From: an uncultured Collinsella sp.
Lineage (GTDB): Bacteria; Actinomycetota; Coriobacteriia; Coriobacteriales; Coriobacteriaceae
Direction of reading: 5' to 3'
DNA: 44,308 bases
NCBI GenBank assembly: GCA_900544845.1
Contig: UQWV01000011.1
Location: 1-44,308 of the forward strand
Notes under the pieces: model-generated
What the model saw: only the letters and a program-made list of their open reading frames with translations
What the model was told of the DNA's origin: nothing
The model's database searches: none
Made by a program: the position numbers and the translations under genes
In this document: piece by piece, positions 21,902 through 30,710 of the stretch
How positions within the stretch are numbered: the first letter of the stretch is position 1
Layout: every line of letters begins with the position of its first letter

Positions 21902-22906
21902 CTAGCGCAACATGTGGGCAATCAGCTCGGCGCGAGTTCCGATACCAAGCTTGGCATACACTCCTGATAGGCGGTTTTTAACGGTGCCCGGCGATACTCC
22001 CATGTGGCGTGCGATTTCGGCGTTGGTCCATCCGCGGCAGGCGAGCATGGCCATGGTGAACTCCGTGGTCGTTAAATCGTCGGCCACGTCCTCGCCCGAA
22101 TCGGGGTTGTGGATGCGCCGCCAGCCGTAGCTGAATCGATACGTAATCTCGATGATGTGTGCGAAATCGTCGGGGTATTGCGATTTTAGGCACGCCTCGA
22201 TGAGCCCCTGCAAAAGGCCGTGGTGCTCGCCAATGAGCTCGATAAGGTCGTCGGGGCGCGCAATGTTCCAAGCAGCTCCGAAGTGTGCCTTTGCGGCATC
22301 GACGTCCTTGAGGCTCATGCATGCCATGGAAGCTGCCAGGTGCAGGAACAGCTCCGAGATGGGATAGCTTCCCTGTTTCATGATCAGGGCATTTTCCACC
22401 ATGCCCAGGCTGCGGCCATATTCGCCGCGCAGATACAAGGCGTGCGCCATCACATAGCTGGCGAACAGGCGCAGGCCTTCGGGCAGATGCGCCGCAAGCG
22501 GATAAAACTCTTCGGCGGAATACGGGGAAGGCAAGTGCAGCAGGACGCTCGCGGCCGAGGCGAACAGGATGTGCATGGCGTGGACGGCAGGCGATTCCTT
22601 GTCGGCTGGCGTATCGAGGATGCCAGCAAGGCACCGGCGGGCATCGGCGATACGGTTGAGCGACAGACTGGCGTATCCGCAGATAAAGCATGCGGAATAG
22701 CGCAGTGCGGGGTCGGTGGCGTCAAGATAGGGGCGCGCTGTCTTGGCAGCGAGGGTGGCCTGTCCGCGAAAGTACAGCGCTTCTGCCGTGGCAATGGCGC
22801 GCGAATCGGGGTCGGAAATGCCTGCAACCGCAGCGTCAATCTGCCCCGGCACAAAAGCGGTGCACATCAACGGCATGGGAACGCATGGGTAGCCATCGCA
22901 GTCCAT
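21902..22906 (-). CDS. LuxR-type regulator with TPR-like N-terminal region
   Basis: The 334-residue product ends in a LuxR/GerE helix-turn-helix: LTTTEFTMAMLACRGWTNAE, IARHMGVSPGTVKNRLSGVY, AKLGIGTRAELIAHML. The N-terminal ~260 residues are alpha-helical with TPR-like pairs (RGQATLAAKTARPYLDATDP, AVHAMHILFASAASVLL) and no response-regulator domain. It probably senses a ligand or protein through the helical part. The ATG at 22906 follows GGGAGATGG. It is 68 bases downstream of the histidine kinase and upstream of the large surface protein, so it could belong to the kinase operon and control the surface protein. Confidence 0.85.
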   Translation of the reverse strand: MDCDGYPCVPMPLMCTAFVPGQIDAAVAGISDPDSRAIATAEALYFRGQATLAAKTARPYLDATDPALRYSACFICGYASLSLNRIADARRCLAGILDTPADKESPAVHAMHILFASAASVLLHLPSPYSAEEFYPLAAHLPEGLRLFASYVMAHALYLRGEYGRSLGMVENALIMKQGSYPISELFLHLAASMACMSLKDVDAAKAHFGAAWNIARPDDLIELIGEHHGLLQGLIEACLKSQYPDDFAHIIEITYRFSYGWRRIHNPDSGEDVADDLTTTEFTMAMLACRGWTNAEIARHMGVSPGTVKNRLSGVYAKLGIGTRAELIAHMLR

Positions 22907-22974
22907 CTTCCATCTCCCAACAGCTGGCAACAATAGCAGCAATTGTACTCCTGTTGCTCGGGACCCCTTTCGTT

Positions 22975-24126
22975 TTACTGTTCGGTTAACGCTGCGGATC
23001 GTTTTGGAAGGCTTACGAGCATGGTGGTCCCGTTCTCGGAACTTGCTTCGACCTCTACCGTGCCACCGTGAAGTGCTGCAATCTCCCAAACAAGCGCTAG
23101 CCCGAGCCCTGCGCCGCCATATGCCCTGCTGCGGGATGTGTCTAGACGAAAGAACGGCTGGAAGATGCTCTCACGGTACTGCTTGGGTATTCCCGGGCCC
23201 TGGTCCTCGACTCGCAGGAACACATGGCTGTCGTTGTCGCAGATGGAGACGTTGACAGTCGAGCCGGTGCGGCTGTAACGGATGGCATTTTCGACCAGGT
23301 TAAACACCAGCCGATAGAGGAGCGTGTCGCTCCCGATTACTAAAGCGTCTCCAGCACAATTGAGGGCTATGCCCTTATTTTCGGCAAGTGGCGCAAGGTC
23401 GGTGAGGACCTCTTCGGATAAAGGACCAAGTTCCACATCGTCCTCGCAAGGGACGCTGCGGAGCTCACTCATCTCGAGCAATACCTTGGCCATTCGAGAC
23501 ATGCGCTCGGTTTGTTCTTGTAGCAGGCCGAGCAGCTCGGCTGTTTCGGGTTGCAAACCGGAGTGCTCGGAGATGAATAGTTCAATCTGTGCTTGCATAA
23601 GGGCGAGCGGGGTGCGCAGCTCGTGTGCGGCGTTGCCGGTAAACTGACGCTGTGCAGAGAACCCTTCGCCAAGACGGGCGATCATGTCGTTGAAAGAGGC
23701 GCTGCATCGTTGTAGCTCGGTGGGCACATCTTCACTGAGTCTGATTTCGCTTAGGTTGTCAGGCTGCACGCGCTCAACCTGGGCTGCAAAAGCTCGTAGC
23801 GGTTTGAGTGCACGGCCGCTCACAAAGTATGCCAGCACGCCGCCAAGGAGTGTGACTCCAGCCGTGATGTACCAAGCTGTCGTGCCAAAAGATTCCTGTG
23901 CGTCGTTTACGACGATCGTGACCTTGTCATCGGGGGTCGCTTTCGTTGGGTCGAACACCTGGGGCGAATCCGCGCCGGCAGCGTTAAAGGCCGAGATGTC
24001 ACTGCCGATGGCATCCATATAGCGCATGCCCGTATAGCCGACCAGGCAGTTCGTCAGCACGCACGCCGCACACGTCAGCAGCGCCGTCATGATCGTTATG
24101 CGCCATTGCAGCGAAAGCCTTTTCAT
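22975..24126 (-). CDS. sensor histidine kinase
   Basis: The 383-residue product has transmembrane segments at ~12-32 and ~84-104 with a ~50-residue extracytoplasmic loop, a HAMP-like linker (SGRALKPLRAFAAQVERV), the HisKA box with phosphoacceptor His168 (FTGNAAHELRTPLALMQAQI), and a HATPase domain (N box LVFNLVENAIRYS, G boxes VEDQGPGIPKQYRESIF and GGAGLGLALVWEI). It begins in an ATGA overlap with the response regulator stop, so the two are co-translated. Signal unknown; the small outer loop suggests an envelope or redox signal. Confidence 0.93.
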   Translation of the reverse strand: MKRLSLQWRITIMTALLTCAACVLTNCLVGYTGMRYMDAIGSDISAFNAAGADSPQVFDPTKATPDDKVTIVVNDAQESFGTTAWYITAGVTLLGGVLAYFVSGRALKPLRAFAAQVERVQPDNLSEIRLSEDVPTELQRCSASFNDMIARLGEGFSAQRQFTGNAAHELRTPLALMQAQIELFISEHSGLQPETAELLGLLQEQTERMSRMAKVLLEMSELRSVPCEDDVELGPLSEEVLTDLAPLAENKGIALNCAGDALVIGSDTLLYRLVFNLVENAIRYSRTGSTVNVSICDNDSHVFLRVEDQGPGIPKQYRESIFQPFFRLDTSRSRAYGGAGLGLALVWEIAALHGGTVEVEASSENGTTMLVSLPKRSAALTEQ

Positions 24127-24797
24127 TCGCTATCCTCCATAACGTAGCCCTCTCCAATCCGATTGCGAATCGGGTCGTATCCCAAAGCGCTGCGCAACTT
24201 TTTTCGGAGCGACGAGATGTGAACGCGGGTTGCGTTGCTAAAGCTGTTCACGCTGCTATCCCAAACGTGCTCGATAAGCTCCTCTTGACTTATCGGACGC
24301 CCCTGATTAAGCATCAGGTATTCCAAGATTCCCGTTTCCTTGCGTGTAAGAGATAGAGCCTCTCTGTCCACGGAAGCGATGCGCGCCTTGGTGTCAAAGC
24401 GGAGCTTTCCGCAGGCTAAAACTATGTCGCTTTGTGTAAAGCGTCTGAGGGTAAGGCTGCGAATTCTTGCCGCAAGCTCGTCCAGATGAAACGGCTTGGT
24501 GAGGTAATCGTTGGCCCCGGCATCGAGTCCGGCGACTTTATCGGATACTTCGCCACGTGCGGACAGAATCAGTACCTTGGTCTCGCAGTCAGTTTTCCTA
24601 AGTTCCCTGAGTACGGTCATGCCGTCGATACGGGGAAGGTTGAGGTCGAGTACCACGAGGTCGAAGGCCTCAACGTCCAGTAGGTCGAGCGCCTCCTGTC
24701 CGTCGTGACAGCAGTCGACGCTGTACGCCAAGTTTCGCAAGCTGCGCGCGATTGCGTCACACAGCGCCTGCTCGTCCTCGACGATCAAAATACGCAT
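24123..24797 (-). CDS. OmpR/PhoB family response regulator
   Basis: The 224-residue product has a receiver domain with acidic pocket VEDE, phosphoacceptor Asp51 (LVVLDLNLPRIDGM) and Lys101 (DYLTKPFHLDEL), and a winged-helix output domain (LSLTRKETGILEYLMLNQGR, SFSNATRVHISSLRKKLRS). ATG 24797 follows AAGGAGACTGTT. It is divergent from the CXXC-NapH-TlpA operon with a 90-base gap, so that operon is a likely target. Nothing here identifies the signal. Confidence 0.93.
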   Translation of the reverse strand: MRILIVEDEQALCDAIARSLRNLAYSVDCCHDGQEALDLLDVEAFDLVVLDLNLPRIDGMTVLRELRKTDCETKVLILSARGEVSDKVAGLDAGANDYLTKPFHLDELAARIRSLTLRRFTQSDIVLACGKLRFDTKARIASVDREALSLTRKETGILEYLMLNQGRPISQEELIEHVWDSSVNSFSNATRVHISSLRKKLRSALGYDPIRNRIGEGYVMEDSE

Positions 24798-24887
24798 AAC
24801 AGTCTCCTTGCACATTTCAAATTGCGCTTAACACGGATTTTATAGCCGATATGGTCCAATGGTCGCGTAACGAAAGGAGTGGTCAGG

Positions 24888-25034
24888 TTGTTCAAAGCGG
24901 TAAAACCCGTGGTACAGGTCGCTTTGTTGATCGTCGGAATTGCCATGGTGTGCTTTGGCGTTATGCGTGGCGAGGCGGATGCCGTGCTGGCCAAGGCGAT
25001 TAGGCTGTGCTTGGAGTGTATCGGAATTGGATAA
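24888..25034 (+). CDS. CD1871A family CXXC-motif microprotein
   Basis: A 48-residue protein too short for most gene callers: one membrane helix (VALLIVGIAMVCFGVM), then RGEADAVLAKAIRLCLECIG with Cys41 and Cys44 near the end. This matches the small CD1871A-type CXXC proteins often found next to NapH-like and TlpA-like genes. The start is TTG 24888, eight bases after AAAGGAG; the in-frame GTG at 24879 overlaps the ribosome binding site. Its end overlaps the start of the next gene. It probably supplies a membrane-anchored thiol pair or assists assembly of the polyferredoxin; this is inference. Confidence 0.75.
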   Translation: MFKAVKPVVQVALLIVGIAMVCFGVMRGEADAVLAKAIRLCLECIGIG

Positions 25035-25929
25035 AAGAGAAAACACTGCGTCGCATGTTTTGGCCCGATTTCGCGGATTCATTCAGGCGGCGGCAACACT
25101 TATTACCAACATTCACCTGCCAAACTTTGCCAAAGGCGGCATCTATCAGGGCGCGGGAAAAACGGTCTGCGTACCTGGACTTAATTGCTATTCGTGTCCC
25201 GCGGCATCGGGTGCGTGCCCCATCGGGTCGTTCCAGTCGGTGGTAGGTTCATCCAGGTTCAACTTTTCTTACTATGTTACCGGTACGCTCATTTTGCTCG
25301 GCGTGCTGCTGGGACGCTTTGTATGCGGCTTTCTGTGCCCGTTTGGCTGGCTTCAGGAGCTGCTTCACAAGATTCCCGGCAAAAAGTTCTCCACGAAAAA
25401 GATTAAGCCGCTCACGTACATCAAGTACGTCGTGCTGCTGTTTGCCGTGGTACTGCTGCCCGTCTTGGTGGTTAACGACGTGGGCATGGGCGACCCGTTC
25501 TTTTGCAAATACGTCTGTCCGCAGGGCGTGCTCGAGGGCGCCATTCCTCTGGCCATTGCCAATGCTGGCATTCGATCTGCGTTGGGACATCTCTTTACTT
25601 GGAAACTTGTCGTTCTCATTGCCGTGGTAGTGCTGAGCGTTTTGTTCTACCGCCCCTTCTGCAAATGGATTTGTCCACTCGGCGCATTCTATGCGCTCAT
25701 GAATAGGGTGTCCTTGTTGGGGATTCAGGTTGACGCGTGCAAATGCGTCTCGTGCGGCAAGTGTTCAAGGGTTTGTCAGATGGACGTTGATGTGGTCCGC
25801 GCGCCCAATCATGCCGAATGCATCCGGTGCGGAAAGTGCATCGGGGCCTGTCCCGTCGATGCCATCAGCTATCGCTACGGCCTGGATGTGTCGGCGGAAA
25901 AGCTCCCCTTGACCGCCGATAAAAAGTAA
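25027..25929 (+). CDS. NapH/CcoG-like 4Fe-4S membrane polyferredoxin
   Basis: A 300-residue integral membrane protein with about four transmembrane segments. Cysteine pairs lie at membrane edges: NCYSCPAASGACPIG, FVCGFLCPFGW, FFCKYVCPQG and PFCKWICPLG. Two ferredoxin-type clusters are at the C-terminus (CKCVSCGKCSRVCQMDV and CIRCGKCIGACPVDAI). The family moves electrons between quinones or flavins and soluble or extracytoplasmic partners. I start it at TTG 25027, overlapping the CXXC gene stop, with GGAG ten bases upstream. With the TlpA-like lipoprotein downstream, the operon looks like an electron conduit for extracytoplasmic thiol reduction. Confidence 0.88.
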   Translation: MDKRENTASHVLARFRGFIQAAATLITNIHLPNFAKGGIYQGAGKTVCVPGLNCYSCPAASGACPIGSFQSVVGSSRFNFSYYVTGTLILLGVLLGRFVCGFLCPFGWLQELLHKIPGKKFSTKKIKPLTYIKYVVLLFAVVLLPVLVVNDVGMGDPFFCKYVCPQGVLEGAIPLAIANAGIRSALGHLFTWKLVVLIAVVVLSVLFYRPFCKWICPLGAFYALMNRVSLLGIQVDACKCVSCGKCSRVCQMDVDVVRAPNHAECIRCGKCIGACPVDAISYRYGLDVSAEKLPLTADKK

Positions 25930-25958
25930 ACAAGCTTCGACAAAACGGAGGAATGACC

Positions 25959-26930
25959 ATGAAGCTTTCTAAAATTGCGGCCCTGTTTATGGTGCCGGTG
26001 CTGGCCTTGTGTCTTGTGGCGTGTTCGTCACCCGGTGGCAATGCGAGCGAATCTGCGAGCTCCGATCCTAAGATCGCAGAACTCACTGCGCAGAAGCCGG
26101 CCAATGCCGACGAGGCCGCCGAGCTGTATGCGAAGCTCATGCAGAAGGAGAACGAGATCTTTTCGAGTGATAACGCGCTGTGGGAAAAGGTATTCAATGC
26201 GGCAAATAAAGACTCGGCAATGATTGAGGACGGCAGCAATTACGGCGATTTCCTGCTCAAGACCATCGACGGTGCCAAGGATGAGTTCACGGCGGATGAG
26301 CTTAAGACGCTCAAGGCCGGTGCACAGCAGATCAAGGAGATCGAAGACAAGCTCGAGAGCTTGGAGAAGGAGTTCCCCGGCTGTGGAAGCACGCCGAGCG
26401 CAGGCGAGAGCGTCGACGCTTCGACCGCTGGCATGACGGCCGGCGCCAATGCTTCGAGCGAGGCGACGAAGTTCCCCAGCTTTACGGGCAAGGACCTGGA
26501 TGGCAACGACGTGAGCAGCGACGAGCTGTTCTCTAAGAACAAGGTCACCGTCATGAACTTCTGGTTCACCACTTGCAAGCCGTGCGTGGGCGAGCTGGGC
26601 GATCTTGAGAAACTGAATCAGGAGCTTGCCGAGAGGGGCGGCCAGGTCGTGGGCGTCAATTCCTTTACGCTCGATGGCAACAAGGGCGAGATTGCAGATG
26701 CCAAGGACGTGCTGAGCAAGAAGGGCGTGACATATAAGAACATCTGGTTCAAGTCGGATAGCGAGGCCGGCAAGTTTACGTCAAATCTGTTCTCGTTCCC
26801 GACGACGTATGTCATCGATCAGAATGGCAACATCGTAGGGGAGCCCATCGTGGGCGCCATCAGCTCCGCTGAGCAGCGCGCAGCGCTCGACAAGCTTATC
26901 GACCAGGCGATTGCGAATAGCGAGCAGTAG
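25959..26930 (+). CDS. TlpA-like thioredoxin-fold lipoprotein
   Basis: The 323-residue product starts with a lipoprotein signal ending in lipobox LVAC (Cys22), then ~140 helical, acidic residues of unknown function, then a TlpA/AhpC-type thioredoxin fold: FPSFTGKDLDGNDVSSDELF, NFWFTTCKPCVGELGDLEKL with Cys206/Cys209, and the cis-Pro strand SFPTTYVIDQNGNIVGE. It acts at the outer face of the membrane as a thiol-disulfide oxidoreductase. ATG 25959 has GGAGG seven bases before it; ATG 25953 is too close. Ends in a terminator at 27011. Confidence 0.9.
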   Translation: MKLSKIAALFMVPVLALCLVACSSPGGNASESASSDPKIAELTAQKPANADEAAELYAKLMQKENEIFSSDNALWEKVFNAANKDSAMIEDGSNYGDFLLKTIDGAKDEFTADELKTLKAGAQQIKEIEDKLESLEKEFPGCGSTPSAGESVDASTAGMTAGANASSEATKFPSFTGKDLDGNDVSSDELFSKNKVTVMNFWFTTCKPCVGELGDLEKLNQELAERGGQVVGVNSFTLDGNKGEIADAKDVLSKKGVTYKNIWFKSDSEAGKFTSNLFSFPTTYVIDQNGNIVGEPIVGAISSAEQRAALDKLIDQAIANSEQ

Positions 26931-27010
26931 AAAACGCGTAAAGCATGGCGATGATCGTGCACCGCTGTGCGGAGTAGTCTGCTGCCTTTCAAGATAATCT
27001 CCACCATTTA

Positions 27011-27037
27011 GAGGTCCCGCTCGGGACCTCTTCTTTT
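27011..27037 (+). terminator. Rho-independent terminator
   Basis: GAGGTCCC pairs with GGGACCTC around the loop GCTC, followed by TTCTTTT. It closes the CXXC-NapH-TlpA operon 80 bases after the last stop. The remaining bases to 27184 hold no gene. Confidence 0.9.
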
Positions 27038-27184
27038 GGACGTCGTCCCGTTCGTTTTTTGATGCGGTTCCCTACATTCCTCACTAGCGCCGGTAAAAAA
27101 TGGGGATAGAGTAGGACAAACGCGTCGAATACGAACGGCGGGGGAGAGCGGGCGAGTGCGCCCGCGTGGGAGAGGTTGCCGTCC

Positions 27185-30100
27185 ATGTTGGAGCTCAAAG
27201 GTATTTGCAAAAGGTACGTTACGCAGTCGTTTACGCAGGTGGCGCTCGACAACGTAAGCCTGTCTTTTCGCGATAACGAGTTCGTGGCCATTCTGGGTCC
27301 CTCGGGCTCGGGCAAAACTACGATGCTCAACGTTATCGGTGGGCTCGATCATTTCGATTCCGGTGACTTGCTGATCGACGGCATATCGACCAAGGACTTT
27401 CACGATCGCGATTGGGATGCCTACCGCAACAACCGCATCGGCTTTGTGTTCCAGAGTTATAACCTCATTCCGCATCAGACCATTTTGGAAAACGTGGAGC
27501 TGGCGCTCACGCTCACGGGCGTGGGGCATGCCGAGCGCCGTCAGCGTGCGCGCGAGGCGTTGGAGAAAGTCGGCCTGGGCGAGCACGTTAACAAGCGCCC
27601 GGGTCAGCTTTCGGGCGGACAGATGCAGCGCGTGGCCATCGCCCGCGCCCTGATTAATGATCCCGAGATTGTGCTGGCAGACGAGCCGACCGGCGCTTTG
27701 GATTCAACGACATCCGTACAGGTCATGGACCTGCTCAAGGATGTGGCGCGCGACCGCCTGGTCATCATGGTCACGCACAATCCCGAGCTGGCGTACCAAT
27801 ATGCCACGCGCATCGTCAATCTGGCGGACGGCAAGATCACCGACGATTCCGACCCCTTCGATGTTGCCAAGGCCGCGCGTCGCGAGGCAAAGCCTACGCG
27901 CAAAACCTCGATGAGCTTTGTGACGGCGCTGGGGCTTTCTGCCCGAAACCTCATGACCAAGAAGGGCCGCACGGCCATGACTGCCTTTGCGGGCTCGATT
28001 GGCATTATCGGTATCGCGGCGATTCTGGCGCTGTCCAACGGCGTAAACGGCTACATCAAAAAGGTCGAGGAGGATACGCTCTCGAGCTACCCGCTCACCA
28101 TTTCCAAGCAGGATTACGACCTGTCGTCCATGATGGGCGGTCAGGGGGCCACGGGCGACGATACGTCCAAGAGCGAGGATTCGTCCGACGACAGTGCCGG
28201 CGGTAAGGCTCAGGGAACCGATAAGATTCCCGTGGTTACGGCCGTAAAGGATATGTTTGCGAGCGTTAAGTCTAACGACATGACGAGCTTTAAGGCATGG
28301 CTTGACGACGGTGGCGACGGTATTGACAAAGAAGTCAATGCTATCCAGTACGGCTACGGTGTATCGCCGGTTGTCTATCGTGCCGGCAAGGGCGACGAGA
28401 AGCCCGTCCGGCTTGTTCCCAACGCTATGACCGAGGCCATGAGCGGAGGCGCAAGTTCGGCGGCAACGGTGAGCATGGAATCCATGGGAACCTCGGTCTT
28501 TAACGAGATGATTGACGACCAGAGCCTGCTCGACAGCCAGTACGATGTCGTCGTCGGTCATTGGCCCACGTCTGCCAACGAAGCCGTGATGGTGCTTTCG
28601 AGCCGCGGTACGGTGGGCGACTACACGCTCTATAGCATCGGCGCGCTGGATATCGATGAGCTCAACGACCTGGTTAACAGTGCTATGACGGCCGACGGTG
28701 GGGTCAAAGCACCCGAGACCGGTACCGACTTTACCTACGACGATGCGCTGTCCACGACGTTTAAGGTGCTGTCGCCGGCCGATGCCTATCGCAAAAACGA
28801 AGAGACCGGCATGTGGGCTGACATGTCTGGCGACGCCGACTTTATGGCCGCCAAGGTTGCCGACGGTATCGACGTGCGCATTGTGGGCGTGGTGCGACCT
28901 AACGAGACGGCCAATGCGAGTGCATTGTCTCCGGGCATTGCCTATACACATGCGCTGACTCGCCGGCTTATGGAGCGCGCCGCCGATTCGCAGATTGTGC
29001 AAGAGCAGCTTGCGCATCCCGAGACGGATGTCTTTACGGGCAAGTCTTTCGATGAACTGCAGGGCGAGGCCAAGCAAGGCGTGGATCTGGGCAGCATGTT
29101 CAGTGTGGACGAGGCGGCGCTCAAGAGCGCGTTCTCGTTCGATGCGTCTGCGCTCTCGGGTGTTGCCGGCGGTATGGACCTGTCGGGTCTTGATTTGTCC
29201 GGGCTGGATATTGACCTTTCGGGCGTTGGTAGGGACATCGACTTTGGCGACATCATGGCCAAAGCGCCAACCCCAGATTTCTCGGGCGTCTTTGACGGTC
29301 TGGAACTCACGCCCGAGCAAATGCAGCAGGTGGGAACGCTTGCCAACCAGCTGTTTGAGGGCTTTTTGCAGTCTGATCAGTTTAAGGCGCTGACACCCGA
29401 TGATCTTAAGGACGCGTCAAAGCTTGCCGCCGCGTTCTCGACGTATCTTGAGAGTGATACGGCAGCCCAGCAATACCTGGCTCAGCTCAAGGCACTCGGT
29501 GGCGATGCCCTGGCCGAGCGCCTGCAGCGGGCGATGACCGACTATGTGCAAAAGCAGCTGGCTCCGTATCTGCAGCAGGCTATGGATCAGATGATGAAGT
29601 CGATCAGCGATCAGATTGCGGCGACGGTGTCAGCTCAGCTCAAGGCAGGCGCAGCAGGGCTCATGGGCCAGATGGCGACGCGGATGTCGTCGAGTTTTGC
29701 TAGCTTGGCGAGCGCCATGCGCGTGGATGCGAGTGCCTTTGCTCATGCCATTCACTTCAACATGGACGCCGAGGACCTGAGCTCGCTCATGATGAGCTAT
29801 GCGAAGGCATCGAAACTCACCTACGACAACAACCTGACCACGCTGGGCTATGCAGACGAGGCAGACCCCATCTCGGTCAAGATTTTCCCGCGTGACTTTG
29901 AGGCTAAGGAGCGTGTGCTCGATCACATCGATGCGTACAACAAGCAGGTCAAAGCCGTCGGCCACGATGAGCAGGCGATCTCGTACACCGACTACATGGG
30001 TATCATCATGGGCTCGGTGACCGACATCGTGAACACCATCAGCTTGGTGCTCATCGCATTCGTGAGTATCAGCCTGGTGGTGAGCTCCATCATGATCGGC

Positions 30101-30439
30101 ATCATCACCTACATCAGCGTGCTGGAACGCAAAAAGGAGATTGGCATCCTGCGTGCGATCGGTGCGTCGAAGCGTAACGTGGCCAACGTATTCAATGCCG
30201 AGACCTTTATCGAGGGCCTCATTGCCGGCGTCTTCGCCATCGTCGTCGTGGTGGCTGTGAGCTTTCCGGTTAATGCCTGGGCGCTTACTGCCAAACAGGT
30301 ACCCAATCTGATGAGCCTGCCCGTGCAGGATGCGCTGGTGCTCATTGCGATTTCTGTGTTGCTAACGGTCGTTGCCGGCCTGCTGCCCGCTCGCAGCGCG
30401 TCCAAAAAGGACCCCGTGGAGGCCCTGCGCTCCGAATAG
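27185..30439 (+). CDS. fused MacB-type ABC transporter, ATPase plus FtsX permease
   Basis: The 1084-residue product joins two functions. Residues 1-230 are the ATPase: Walker A LGPSGSGKTT (38-46), signature LSGGQMQRVAIARAL, Walker B EIVLADEPTGAL. The permease starts with a membrane helix (GSIGIIGIAAILALSNGVNG), followed by a ~650-residue extracytoplasmic domain and three C-terminal helices with the FtsX signature (ISVLERKKEIGILRAIGASK) and the PVEALRSE end. The outer domain includes a DLSGL-type repeat run (~655-700) and a long helical part (~720-880). Such proteins transmit force across the envelope or export peptides and antimicrobials. ATG 27185 follows GGGAGAGG. Confidence 0.88.
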   Translation: MLELKGICKRYVTQSFTQVALDNVSLSFRDNEFVAILGPSGSGKTTMLNVIGGLDHFDSGDLLIDGISTKDFHDRDWDAYRNNRIGFVFQSYNLIPHQTILENVELALTLTGVGHAERRQRAREALEKVGLGEHVNKRPGQLSGGQMQRVAIARALINDPEIVLADEPTGALDSTTSVQVMDLLKDVARDRLVIMVTHNPELAYQYATRIVNLADGKITDDSDPFDVAKAARREAKPTRKTSMSFVTALGLSARNLMTKKGRTAMTAFAGSIGIIGIAAILALSNGVNGYIKKVEEDTLSSYPLTISKQDYDLSSMMGGQGATGDDTSKSEDSSDDSAGGKAQGTDKIPVVTAVKDMFASVKSNDMTSFKAWLDDGGDGIDKEVNAIQYGYGVSPVVYRAGKGDEKPVRLVPNAMTEAMSGGASSAATVSMESMGTSVFNEMIDDQSLLDSQYDVVVGHWPTSANEAVMVLSSRGTVGDYTLYSIGALDIDELNDLVNSAMTADGGVKAPETGTDFTYDDALSTTFKVLSPADAYRKNEETGMWADMSGDADFMAAKVADGIDVRIVGVVRPNETANASALSPGIAYTHALTRRLMERAADSQIVQEQLAHPETDVFTGKSFDELQGEAKQGVDLGSMFSVDEAALKSAFSFDASALSGVAGGMDLSGLDLSGLDIDLSGVGRDIDFGDIMAKAPTPDFSGVFDGLELTPEQMQQVGTLANQLFEGFLQSDQFKALTPDDLKDASKLAAAFSTYLESDTAAQQYLAQLKALGGDALAERLQRAMTDYVQKQLAPYLQQAMDQMMKSISDQIAATVSAQLKAGAAGLMGQMATRMSSSFASLASAMRVDASAFAHAIHFNMDAEDLSSLMMSYAKASKLTYDNNLTTLGYADEADPISVKIFPRDFEAKERVLDHIDAYNKQVKAVGHDEQAISYTDYMGIIMGSVTDIVNTISLVLIAFVSISLVVSSIMIGIITYISVLERKKEIGILRAIGASKRNVANVFNAETFIEGLIAGVFAIVVVVAVSFPVNAWALTAKQVPNLMSLPVQDALVLIAISVLLTVVAGLLPARSASKKDPVEALRSE

Positions 30440-30440
30440 C

Positions 30441-30471
30441 GTGGCAAAGGAACGGTCCTTTGTCGCATTGA
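30441..30471. repeat. short hairpin repeat A, copy 1
   Basis: CAAAGGA-ACGG-TCCTTTG followed by TCGCATTGA lies two bases past the ABC transporter stop. The same pattern occurs at 32073-32102 (CAAAGGG-GCAGT-CCCTTTG then CCGCATTGA). It is a dispersed hairpin without a T-tract. Confidence 0.7.
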
Positions 30472-30485
30472 GCGGCTTGTGAATT

Positions 30486-30667
30486 CGAGGTCTAATACTT
30501 TTCCGAGAAGTGAACGAGTGAAAATAGACCCCCGAAGCATCGGCGCTTTTGTGATGCAATTTCCTGCGGTTTTGCCAGTCAAATCCTGCGGTTTTGGCGC
30601 CAGAAAATGTCGATGCTTCAGGGGTCCAAAAACGGTCGTTCACTTCTCGGAAAAGTATTAGACCTCG
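30486..30667. repeat. 182-base palindromic element with 32-bp perfect terminal inverted repeats
   Basis: Bases 30486-30517 are exactly complementary to 30636-30667 (arms begin CGAGGTCTAATACTTTTCCG). Inside, GACCCCCGAAGCATCG (30527-30542) pairs with 30611-30626 with one mismatch. The centre has two direct copies of CCTGCGGTTTTG. No ORF fits. It looks like a MITE-like or long-hairpin element placed between the convergent ABC and membrane-protein genes. Confidence 0.9.
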
Positions 30668-30710
30668 AGATATAGACGATGTTCGCGAGCGGCAATTAGA
30701 TCGAAAGCCT

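Noticed and set aside
27704..29320. 538-codon frame antisense to the ABC transporter
   Set aside because: The opposite strand encodes unmistakable Walker and FtsX motifs.
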